From the NCBI GenBank assembly GCA_016808115.1, contig JAEQBH010000033.1, forward strand, positions 558,001-622,000: DNA of 64,000 nucleotides, given 5' to 3'. This stretch comes from Tetrastigma voinierianum (lineage: Eukaryota; Streptophyta; Magnoliopsida; Vitales; Vitaceae). The notes under the pieces were generated by a model. The model was not told the origin of the DNA. It saw only the letters and a list, made by a program, of their open reading frames with translations, and made no database searches. Made by a program: the position numbers and the translations under genes. Positions 36,679-46,506 of this stretch are shown piece after piece; within the stretch, counting starts at the first letter, position 1; each line of letters starts with the position of its first letter.

Positions 36679-38869
36679 TGTCAGCGTGACACCTCTCATT
36701 TCCGGGGTCACGGTGACCCCTCACCGAATCAGCTTGCGGAAAAACTTGTGTCTCATATCATAAGACTCATACATGAGTAAAAATGGCCACATTGGCCTAC
36801 ACATCATACTCACCAAAATATAATCAACTATATTACCATAGTTTCAAGAATTATTACATTACTCTTAATACGAACATATATTAAAATTAAGAATTATAAT
36901 ACATGTCTTACAAAGTATATATCAAAGCCACAATCGGGCTTTCTTCTTAAAAGCGGCCTCTAGTGAGTGCCGTCTTCCCCAGCTCCCTTCACATGCACGA
37001 GAAATAATTTTCCTCGACGGGGGTGGCTTGATACTTGATAGTTGAATTCCCCTACATGGGTTACTCCCCATCTAAAATGCACATGCAATAGTACAACACA
37101 AACATCCACATTCCATCCAATTTACAATTCACACATGGAATGATTTATATCATGCATGAAAATGTTTTCCATGCCCATGTACCAGTCACCCACCGACTCC
37201 CTCACCGCGAGCCTATGCGAGAGTGAAAATCGTCATTGGTAATGCCAATGACACTCAACTACCGAGCCTTTGTCGGCTCACCAACACCCAAGGCAATTTG
37301 CCAATGGGTAACCATCCTGAGTCAATCTTGACTCCTATCACTCAACTCTAGGTCTAAGTGATGAACATGACTGTGTGTTTTCTCTTAGGCAACATAACTT
37401 TTCGGATTACACCGCGGGTCTCCTAACACCTTTATTTATAACTTTTCGGATGGTAGTGGTCTCACACATAGTGTAAACCTTTTGGATAGATGTTATAAAT
37501 CGCACCCATTCGAGTCTCTCACACCCATGCAGGACCTTTCGGATAATACCACGGGTCTCCTACACCCGAGTTCCAAGGACGCCCAACACACATTAATTAT
37601 TTCTCATTTTATAATTTGAACTATGAGTCTTTATTGGACTTAGTCCCAAAGACAAACTCAACCCTCATTCACCAAGAGTGGTGAATAACCATACCGTGCA
37701 CCCACACTCGACTTAAGGCGATGTCACCGTGCACATGAATGCAATGATTCCAATTCATAGATTCAATCCTAATGAGGATTCTGCGTAATTATATTCCATA
37801 TAATTCAAACATCATGTTAACATCGAATTACATGCATTAACGTTCTCATTCTCCACACATCAAACCATGACTATTCCTGTACGAAGCAATAACACACATA
37901 AAAGATCTAAATTAGTATCCAATCCAATAGGGCATTGTCCATCCCCCACCGTCCCTTAGACAATCCGGAAGTTTCCATTCATTTCTTGTTTTTCGACATT
38001 TGCCAAAAGTATTTAAGCATCAGCCACACAACAATGTTATTCATTTTCCGTATTAATAACATCAAGCAATTTCTGGACCTTCGAGTCAGTAAATTTACGG
38101 GCGTAACCTGCGGTCCCATGTCCATACGTAGACATCCCGACGATCTCCACTTGGTATCTGGAGTCAGCATGCTTAGGGCGAAATGTAGCCATTCGATACC
38201 TCATAGCTCCCAAACACCATTTTCGTGTGGCATTTAAAACAAAAATAACCAAGTAGGAAGAGGATACCCTACCTCTCGGAGTTGTCGAAACTCCACAAAA
38301 TCGGTACCCATGCGTAGCCCTTTCAGCGTAGAGTAACTTTACCTCTTGGCTCGTCTGGAACCGACGGTCCGATCACCGAAAAATTTTAGAGAGAAGTTGG
38401 AGTCTCTCTCTCTCTAAAAATCCTTTTTTTCTCTCCTTCCCCACTCAAACGGTTGGGTCAAGTTGGTCAAGTGGGAGAGTACTTCTCTTGCCACATGTTA
38501 GCCTACTATTGGCTTATTTGTATTACATCCCATCCCTTATCTATAATAATTAGTTTCACGCATAGGGATATGTCATATGTCCACATGGGCGAAGAACAGC
38601 TCTCCACTATTTGACCAGTCTGCACTTAACATGTGACACATTGTGAGCCACTCACCTCGTGCCAAGTGTCCCGCACCCGGCCTCTCGGTGCCTCGAAAAA
38701 CGTGAAATTCCGACTTTCTCGGGTGTGAAGTGGAGCATGGTAGCTAGATTTCGCGAGGCGATTCAACGGTGGATCTGTTTAATATATGGGATCCTAGAAA
38801 ATTTTCAGTTTTAGCCAAAATTACCATTTTACCATTTTTTAGAAAAATAGAATTTTCTCGGGTCTTACA
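36679..38869 (-). mobile_element. Solo Gypsy LTR inside the viral fourth ORF
   Basis: TGTCAGCGTG...GGGTCTTACA, about 2.19 kb. It shares the LTR blocks 'cttcttaaaagcggcctcta' (36943), 'acatgggttactcccca' (37053) and 'gagagaagttgg' (38389). It also carries a 37240-37700 segment ('aacttttcggat' repeats) not seen in LTR 2, so it is a sub-variant. The viral frame is open on both sides. A clean 5-bp target duplication was not found ('tacat' occurs at both borders but overlaps the LTR ends). Confidence 0.8.
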
Positions 38870-39430
38870 TCAACTCCCGATTTTCCGAAAATCGATAGAT
38901 TACCCGGATGGATTAAAGATGGTGTAAAAGATACTTTTGGGAACAATCCCATGATAAAGATTAATGATATAAAATAGCACTTGATTTCTTTAATGCTAGT
39001 CAGATTTTGGCGAAAGTCATCATATCCAGTTTGGCACTTTATCAAAATGAGAAGAGTTTTCTACGAAAAAAGTATGATTTCAAATGCCAAAAATATTTTC
39101 AGATCGTTCAATGAAGATAATGTTCATTACCGAAGAGGTTTGAGATTGATTGTTGTAAAAGGACAAATGAAAAATGCTTTGAAAAAGCCTTTTAGAAGCT
39201 ATGGCATACTAGATAAGATGGGTTATGTCATGATCTCATTTGATTGCAGGTCGACTCTTGACTCAGCACGAAGATTTTTATTAAAAAAGATCAGTATGAT
39301 TGAAAATGGTGAGCTTAGCTTCTCTCCACAAGCTCTTCATTATGTGGAAAAAAGATTAGTAGAAAGCGATGGCCATCAAAGATTCGGGTCTCGCAAGTGG
39401 ATAAAGAATGAAAAAGAAGAAAGTGATTGA
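38870..39430 (+). pseudogene. Pararetrovirus fourth ORF, C-terminal part
   Basis: It continues the ORF broken at 36678. From 38870 the frame reads PDFPKIDRLPGWIKDG, meets a stop at about 38975, and is then open from 38981 to the stop at 39428-39430. It ends with a Lys/Glu-rich tail. Both parts together give about 370 codons, in the range of transactivator-type proteins. The next feature downstream is the viral promoter. Confidence 0.6.
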
Positions 39431-39590
39431 GATGTGATCTATGCCCCTGGTTTTATCAAAACCCGCCCGTGGTTTTGAAAAACTAGACAATTGCCAATAG
39501 ATTTTCAACCCCTAGTTTTCAAAAACCAGCCATTTGTAAAGAAATTGTATTAAAATAATTTGAAGTCTGGGGTTTCATGTCCGACTTCCA

Positions 39591-39600
39591 CTATAAATAT
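39591..39600 (+). promoter_or_regulatory. TATA box of the viral promoter
   Basis: CTATAAATAT in the only GC-mixed part of the intergenic region, about 650 nt ahead of the primer site, the usual place for the pregenomic RNA promoter. Confidence 0.7.
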
Positions 39601-39771
39601 GGTGTGCTAAGTTCTAATAGGTAGGTGAATGAATGACTAAGGCTGATTATTACTCTTTATGTAAAATATCGGGAAGGATTTTCAGATTGTAAGTTTTCTT
39701 TGGGGAACCCTTGTCTTTGCTGTAATGATTGGCTAAGAATATTATTCTAAGCCTTTGTATATTATGTTATA

Positions 39772-39777
39772 AATAAA
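39772..39777 (+). terminator. Viral poly(A) signal
   Basis: AATAAA followed by T-rich sequence, placed between TATA box and primer site as in other plant pararetroviruses. Confidence 0.65.
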
Positions 39778-39790
39778 GCATATTTTATGC

Positions 39791-40048
39791 AGTAAACCTT
39801 GTTATTATGGTTCCATTGGATCTATAAAAATTATTATTTAATTGCCTCGCCCCGAAGGTAGGGAAGCGGGTGGGTGTGTGGTAATATCGAAGGTGTCCCC
39901 ACGGTGAAGGTATGAAGTCTACATTTGTAGGTACGAAGTGGGATTAACGGAGATGCGGAGCTCGTCTTTCGAGATCTTATTCGGTCAAAAACAATTAAGT
40001 AATAATGGTTATGGAAGCATGGTGGACCTATAGTAATGGGTGTTTACT
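39791..40048 (+). other. Leader stem-loop of the viral pregenomic RNA
   Basis: The arms pair imperfectly: AGTAAAC (39791-39797) with GTTTACT (40042-40048), and TTATTATTTAATT (39832-39844) with AATTAAGTAATAA (39990-40002), with TTCCAT/ATGGAA between. The large stem with a GC-richer loop resembles the long leader hairpin used for ribosome shunting in this family. Not folded by computation. Confidence 0.5.
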
Positions 40049-40248
40049 CCATAAAATTTGATATTATTTTACATAATATATTTGAAAGGCTTAGAATATC
40101 AAATTTTATCGAGAAAAAACAAAATTAAATCATCATGATATTATGGATTTTCTTATCTATTGTGTTATTTAGGATTCTTGTGATAATATTAAGATTATAT
40201 GATAATATTAGTTGATTGTTTTGTTAATTTTTGTATTTTTTCGCGAAA

Positions 40249-40260
40249 TGGTATCAGAGC
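40249..40260 (+). other. Pararetrovirus primer binding site
   Basis: TGGTATCAGAGC, a perfect 12-base complement of plant initiator tRNA-Met. It marks nucleotide 1 by the convention used for Caulimoviridae genomes and sits just before the first small ORF. Confidence 0.9.
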
Positions 40261-40273
40261 CTGTAGATTAGAA

Positions 40274-40375
40274 ATGGAAGAACCATATCCAAATTGCTTA
40301 CAGTGTAAACATCTTTTAAACCACATAGATTCTATGAAACATACATTGAGAACGATAGAACAAAGTTTGAAGTAA
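40274..40375 (+). CDS. Small first ORF of the pararetrovirus
   Basis: 33 codons from the first ATG after the primer site, beginning MEEPYPNCLQCK with a C-x2-C pair and then a Leu/Ile-spaced helix. It is either a short leader ORF or the broken start of a longer one: after the TAA another frame opens (about 40385-40560). Cavemo- and solendo-type genomes have small ORFs here. Function unknown. Confidence 0.45.
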   Translation: MEEPYPNCLQCKHLLNHIDSMKHTLRTIEQSLK

Positions 40376-42186
40376 AGCAAAGAGATTAAACTCATTTATG
40401 TCATATGGAATTATGACTGAAGCAATCTATCATCAAATAAGATTAGTTGCATTCGATAGATCAATAATAAATAGATTAATGATAGATCTAGCCTCTAAAT
40501 ACATAGCTTATGGTGATCATTTGATCATTGATCATGAAGAAGATGAAGATTGAACCTGAAATAGTTCTACCTTACGAAGATCTACCAGATAATAATAATG
40601 AATTAATAAAGGATTTAAAAATAATTCAAGACATAATAAAAAATACTATGACAATTGATTAAAGAATTACACATAACTCTAAGCGATTTAGATAGAAAAG
40701 TAGCGAGGATTGATGGAACCATTGACTATTAGGCTTTATGTTTGATCGAGAAAAGTTCTCGAAAGGAAGACATTCAAAAGATTTTTTAAGAAAAATAAGA
40801 TGACAATATTAGTCTTTATACTAGTGGAAACATAATTTATATTATAATTATAGATTATTACAGCTTTATGATAAGAATAAAAAGTCTTGATTGGATACCT
40901 TAAATATTTAGAGTACCACTCTATTGTAACGGGATTATAGATGATTTTGATAATTTTAATAACTTTGAAGATTATGAAGACGATATCCTCCTAGATAAGT
41001 ATTATTACTTTCAGATCAAGAGTATTGGTTTGAAGGGAGATGATTAAATGGAACATAGAATGTCGATGCGAAATAGAAATACTAAGTCAAACTTTAGAAA
41101 GATTAAATATTCCTAAATATAATTTAAAAATGGAAGAAAATCTTATGGTAGAAGTTGTTAATACCCCTGTTGAAACAGCCGCACTAGATATTCTTGAATC
41201 CTCAAATGCTATAAGATTTAGACCTAGACATTCTAAAACTCCAGCGACCAGATTTATACATTTTTGAAGCTATAGAAAATGATTCACCAATGGATAATTT
41301 AAAGGCGAGGAATAAACCGCTTTTGGTGTATACTTGAATCTAGATTGTAGCTTTTTGATATATCATCTACCTTGGATAGATGGGAAACCTCTATAAGATT
41401 AGCCATCACAGTCAATCAGATGGCTAACGATGATGCAAAAAGATACATATGAATGGCCATGATTAAATCAGCTTTACAATTCTGGCAAAATTTGAAACCG
41501 GTCCTGGCTCAAGCCTTGAATGGTAGAAAACATCACGGGGCGTTGTCGAAAAGTTGTTCGTTCATCTATTAAGGATTGAATTTCTTGGTGAAGGATATAT
41601 TGATAGAGATTCACCTCAATGTGCTGAAAAATATGTTCATGCTTTATTAAAGTTAGAACTAAATAATATATGTCTTTTAGACAAATATATTTGTATCTTT
41701 CAGGATTATTATTATCATATATATGGAAAGATTGGAACATATACAGATAATAAATATGTTCTACTAAAATACGGATCCATGAAGTGCATATGCAATAGAG
41801 ATTACCCTTTTGTAAATTCAGACACTTTAGGAAGAAGAATTTCTTTTTTTTTTAAGAAAGGATTAAGTGAATGGTAATCATCAAAGCATACTTGATTCTA
41901 AGGAAAAGGGACTAAAGCAGTTAGAAGAGATAATGTTTTTATCTTTGTAGAGGAAATGATTTAATCAGCATTTATAGGAGATTTTAAAAGCCATATAAAC
42001 AAGAAAAATTCAATAAAAAAAGATTTTATAGAGGATATAGATGGAAAACATATTTTAGTAAAAGAAAACTGTAATAAAACATTAGGAAAAATTGGAATAT
42101 AAATGAAGAACAGTTATAAGGAAAAATCCTAAAAAGCCAAGAATGTGGAGTGCTACCTTTTATGGTAATCAAATTGGACATTATGC
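40376..42186 (+). pseudogene. Pararetrovirus capsid region, left arm
   Basis: Several open pieces (for example 41040-41267 and 41554-41877) separated by stops. The segment at 41385-41500 (wording WET-x-IRLAI) and the piece with basic residues up to a zinc knuckle at about 42141-42186 (two cysteines, then the NQIGHYA frame) mark it as capsid: Caulimoviridae capsid proteins end in C-x2-C-x4-H-x4-C. The knuckle is cut in the middle by an LTR and continues at 44201 (AATGAATGT). A second copy on the minus strand lies at 49560-50968. Confidence 0.7.
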
Positions 42187-44200
42187 TGGTGACGCCCTGA
42201 GAGCCAGGTGTTGACTGCAGATCAGCCCTTGGGGAAACACTCGTGAAGGTCGAGTGACCCAACATTTCTCATGAAAATCGGGCAGAGTCTCCTTTGTACG
42301 GAGAGCTCTACCCGGGATACATAACCTGTATATAACCTGTCCCAACAATTCAATATAACAATCCATGAGTAAAATGGCCACTTGGGCCCACAACCAATAC
42401 TCATCCTAATAATTCCCAACTATATACAATAGTTTCAAAGTTAGAAATTACTCTTATACAAACATATATTAAAATTAAAAACATTCTAATACATGCATAC
42501 ATAATAAAGCCAAGCCACAACTTGAAGCTTTCTTCTCAAACTCGGTCTACAGGAGCGAGTTGTCTCCTCGTCACGCTCCACCGCACACGAAAACAGTATC
42601 TCGACGGGGTGAGCTAATGCTCATTAGTGGAATCACCCTACAGCTGCATTGACAATGTTCACTCTCTTACTTTAAGTGCATATCTGGATTATAGAAAAGA
42701 AAACACACATTCAAGTAAATGCATGATCTACTTGAATGTCTATGAACAACTCATACCCCGAGTCCTCACCGATTCCCTCACACTTGCCTAAGCCACGTAT
42801 GAGAAACATTATTTTAAACAAAGATATTTTTTTTTTATTTGTGGACTACCCTCCGATATAAGTAGTTGACCGACTCCGATGTTATATTTAGTGGACTACC
42901 CTCCGATGTATATCAATTGGGCCGACTCCGACGATTGATATTTTATATGGACTAGCCTCCGATAATTATTATTATTATTAGTCAACCCTTCGAAACCATT
43001 CTCTCAATAAACCACCTCATGCACTCACTCCTATCGCTCTGGGGTGTCCCAGTGCATATGGAGATACCTTGATGCCAATTCGATTCAATTCTATAACACA
43101 TGTAAATATATAATCATGCATATATTCACATAATTAAATCACACAAACATGTCATGTAATTTCACAATCCATTACATCCAAAAATTAGTTCACATGGGCT
43201 AATGATCAAGCACGAGCAATTCAACTTGAATTACTCGACCAAACACGTTTTCACACAAAAATTTATTTTCGTGTAACTATTCACGTGAACAGTGAAACCC
43301 TCGAGGTCCTTGTTTCACATCCAAACATACAATATATGTCACCTTGTGAAGCAAGATTGATATAGCCATTCAGGCCTCCTTACACATCACAACACAAATT
43401 GTTTCACAATTTATACAATTTACAAGCCAGCCCCGTGCCACGATCACGGGCGGCATACATGGAGTTTCAAAATTTCCTAACAATTAGGTTGAAGCTTTGG
43501 GACCAGATCAAAGAACGGCCTCACGGCCTCAATCAGCTCAAACATCGTAAATACACTTAAACAAAGTGTAAAACTCAAGTAGGATGAAACCCCTACCTCA
43601 CGAGTTTTGTCGAGGAAACTCAAGAAAGCTGGGTCTGCGTAGGCCTCTCAGCGTAGAGCGGCACTCGCTTCTTGGCTAGAAGGATTTCGACGGTCGGATG
43701 ACCTGCAAATCTGAAAGTTGGATGTTCTCTCACTAAAACTCTCAAAATCGGCTATTGCATCTAATTTTCTGGTTTTCACTTTTTGGTCTCAATTTCTCAT
43801 TTGTAGGAGACGACACTATGCATGTTTTGTCTTATTATCATTTAAAACAATTTCCATAATGCCATCTATGTCCCCAAGCTTGGATTTTTGACATTTGGCA
43901 CTATCTCAGCCATCCGTTTCAATCATTTCTCTACTCATACAACATGTATCACATGAGTACATATTATAGGTGATTTTTGTCACCTCCAGATTTCGTTTTT
44001 CGGCACCCGAAATTCGATGCCTCGAAAAACGTGTAAATTATGTTTGTCTCGGAATTCGACGAAATTCCACGTGTTGGCTAGATTTCATGAGACGATTCCA
44101 ACGGTGAAATCCGTTTTTTCATCCGAGATCTAGAGAATAAATTTCAGATTTTGACGATACGATTTTTCCTTTTTCGAAGTGGAAATTTTCTCGGGTCTTA
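42187..44200 (-). mobile_element. Solo Gypsy LTR inside the viral zinc knuckle
   Basis: It begins TGGTGACGCC; the end, 'tcgggtctta', has lost the final CA. About 2.0 kb, with the CCTCCGA block at 42840-42990. The viral words 'attatgc' and 'gctaatgaatg' lie on each side and are contiguous in the right-arm copy (49955-49975). The target duplication is imperfect (TATGC left, TACGC right). It is closest in wording to the LTRs at 56294 and 62300. Confidence 0.8.
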
Positions 44201-45216
44201 CGCTAATGAATGTCTAATAAATTTGCCCAAAATTGAAGGAAAAGAAAGGAATTGAAATAATTTAGACATTGAAAATATGATAAACAAGAAGAATTTATAA
44301 AAGGAAATAAATTAGAAGATCTAAATGATGCTTGATGAAGATATTTATGAGGCTGGTCGAAAGCGGAAATGTCAGGTTCGATGAAGAATATTCGAATGAG
44401 TGACATAATTGATAACAAGATTATTGAAAACTTAGGGAGGTGTTCTCAGGAATATATTATTTATTAGTCATCTATTTAAAAGATTAAAAAAGTAGATTAT
44501 GATATAGCGAATGTGCAGTTTAATGTCGAAAACTTTGGGGAAAATTTGGATTAAGAAAAAACATTATGTATTACGAACTTAGTTTAAAAGAAAAAGCTTT
44601 AAATATAGAAGTCACTTCTAATAAAATTGAAATTCCTTTATTAGAAAAAGGAGAAATGTTAAAAAGGATTCAAAAAATTGATGAAAAAGATTGATGCAAA
44701 ATAGGATGGATTTATATAGATATTAGTGCTACTTTTAGGGAAGATATGGGCTCAATAGATATAGCACTTTTAGGCAATAGAATTGTAAATAAAAAGGAAG
44801 CAATTCTAGGAATAATTAGAGGAAATTTAAAATACCAAAAGTTAATATTTAATATCTACCCAAAAATTGCCTATACTCTTGGAGATAAAGATTTCGATAA
44901 AACTTTAAGTTTAATTCAAGATTTTAAAAGAAAAGATTTTATGAGAGAAGGAAATAAACCTTACTCTATTACGTATAAGATTGCTTATGCATTGTCAAAT
45001 ACTCATCATATTGAGTATTTTGCTCAAAAGGATTATATTGATTTACCATTATTATTCCATGATATTGGAAGAATTTATCCACCAGAAAATTCTTCCATAA
45101 CTTTTAAGGATAATTTCCTATTAGATATAGTAGATAAACCAAAATATATTGACCATAGACCTTCTTGTTCACGATTGTCCCTAACAGACTTAAATATTCA
45201 TCTTAATGTAAAAAGT
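44201..45216 (+). pseudogene. Pararetrovirus movement protein domain, left arm
   Basis: Downstream of the capsid knuckle, 44746-45225 is open for 159 codons. It contains ALLGNRIVNKKEAILG, RGNLKYQKLIFNIYPK and ALSNTHH, wording characteristic of the 30K-type movement protein core of Caulimoviridae. The domain begins earlier (about 44560) but a stop at 44692 interrupts it. Movement proteins form tubules through plasmodesmata. That movement follows capsid in the same polyprotein is the cavemovirus/solendovirus order, unlike badna-, petu- and caulimoviruses where movement comes first. Confidence 0.8.
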
Positions 45217-45217
45217 T

Positions 45218-45628
45218 ATGTTTAAAAGTCTTGAACAAAATAAAAAGATTACTAACTATAAAATTAAAGGCGATTATTTTGATGGCCTTAATTGGAAAAA
45301 TATTGATATCTTGATTGATACTAGTGTAGCCTCAAGTTATATATCTAAGAGTCTAACATTCATGTTAGAACTCAAAGAATTAGCAGAGCCCGTAAAATAT
45401 ATAAACTTTAATGGAGAAGAATTTAGAGTAACTAAATTATGTACTGTTTTAATAAGATTAGAAAATCAAGAAATAAAATTACCTTTAATGGTTGAAGACA
45501 AAGGGAAAAATGATACAATAAGCATTATGCTAGGAATGACTTTTTTAGAATAGTGTAAACCTTGGCATATTACCTCTGAAAATCTAATAATTACCCTCAA
45601 TAACAATGAAATTATCATTCAAAAATGA
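45218..45628 (+). pseudogene. Retropepsin-like domain 1 at the end of the capsid/movement ORF
   Basis: The frame has an active-site-like loop ILIDTSVASSYIS (about 45305-45343), a flap-like middle, and a C-terminal psi strand IMLGMTFLE (about 45527-45553). This is the layout of one retropepsin monomer. The loop has Ser where Gly is normal (DTS for DTG), and the right-arm copy at 48731-48979 also has DTS. A TAG at 45551-45553 breaks the frame; the right arm has a sense codon there. The frame then runs on to TGA at 45626-45628, overlapping the next ATG. Confidence 0.7.
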
Positions 45629-45764
45629 CTAGTTCATTCTCTATATACATATTAATAGGTTTAACTTACTTTGATTACAAAGCAGAACCTTTTGCTGCTT
45701 ATATTGATTCCGGCTCTGGCTTGTGTCTATGTAAATTTGATTGTTTTCCTCTTGAATAGCATGA
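45625..45764 (+). pseudogene. Start of the viral pol ORF: retropepsin domain 2, left arm
   Basis: The ATG at 45625 overlaps the preceding stop as ATGA. About 46 codons follow, including AYIDSGSGLCL, a proper D-S-G active-site loop of aspartic protease. After HEN at about 45764 the left arm ends, and the sequence switches to the inverted copy. The remainder of this domain is present only in the right arm (46006-46434). Confidence 0.75.
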
Positions 45765-46434
45765 AAATCTAATTCATTATGTCTCATGGGTTTTACCCTA
45801 ATAATCTTATTTGGATCTTTTAATTTAAGAGTAGCATAAATCTTATTATTATCCCAGAATTGTAAAGGATTGTCAACATAAAGGGATTCGAGTTTTTTCT
45901 GGACTTATAGACTTAAATCAAATTGTATAAAGTAGTTGAGATTCAAGTTTTTAATAAAGGGGTGATGACGATCAAAATCTTTATTGGGAAGAAAATTCTG
46001 GGAAATCACCGCAGGACTGCGTGGTAAAGAAATATAAAGTTTTTCGAGCAAGGCTCGTTTTTAATCGAGGCGGTAATCCAATGGTTACATGGAGTTTTGG
46101 TCGAAGATAATGAGGAAACATTGTTTTGGATAATAATCTTAAAGAGTTGAAGAAAATTATTTCCTAAGAGTATATCACATCTAGTAGCATGGAAATAAAG
46201 TGAGGGTAGGTTAACAATATATTTGTCAATAATAATCTTTGGGTGCTTTATTCCTTTCTGAAGGATAATATATTTATTTGAAATATATTTATTTTCATGA
46301 TATTCAAGAGGAAAACAATCAGGTTTGGATAGACACAAGCCAGAGTCGGAATCAATATAAGCAACAAAAGGTTTTGCTTTGTAATCAGAGTAGGTTAAAC
46401 CTATTAATATGTATATAGAGAATGAACTGGTCAT
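45765..46434 (-). pseudogene. Viral pol N-terminal region, right arm: retropepsin domain 2 and linker
   Basis: The minus-strand ATG is at 46432-46434. The 142-codon frame repeats the left-arm start, then continues through a flap region to CDILLGNNFLQLF, the end of the Caulimoviridae protease. The active site here reads DSDSG (Gly changed). Past a stop at 46006, a further minus-strand frame at about 45790-45900 (LESLYVDNPLQFW) is the linker ahead of RT. It supplies the pol portion missing from the left arm. Confidence 0.75.
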
Positions 46435-46506
46435 TTTTGAATGATAATTTCATTGTTATTGAGGGTAATTATTAGATTTTCAGAGGTAATCTGCCAAGGT
46501 TTACAC
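46435..46506 (-). pseudogene. End of retropepsin domain 1, right arm, distal piece
   Basis: The minus strand repeats 45554-45628 of the left arm, including the ATGA junction. It is cut from its upstream part (48595 onward) by the LTR 46507-48594. Confidence 0.7.

Larger units (their letters stand above)
39431..40248 (+). promoter_or_regulatory. Pararetrovirus intergenic region: promoter and RNA leader
   Basis: The TATA box CTATAAATAT is at 39591-39600. The poly(A) signal AATAAA is at 39772-39777, about 150 nt after the expected start site. The tRNA primer site follows at 40249. This spacing matches the CaMV 35S-type arrangement, in which the poly(A) signal sits in a terminally redundant leader and is skipped on first passage. 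Short inverted phrases near 39450-39530 ('ggttttgaaaaactag' / 'ctagttttcaaaaacc') precede the TATA box. Confidence 0.75.
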
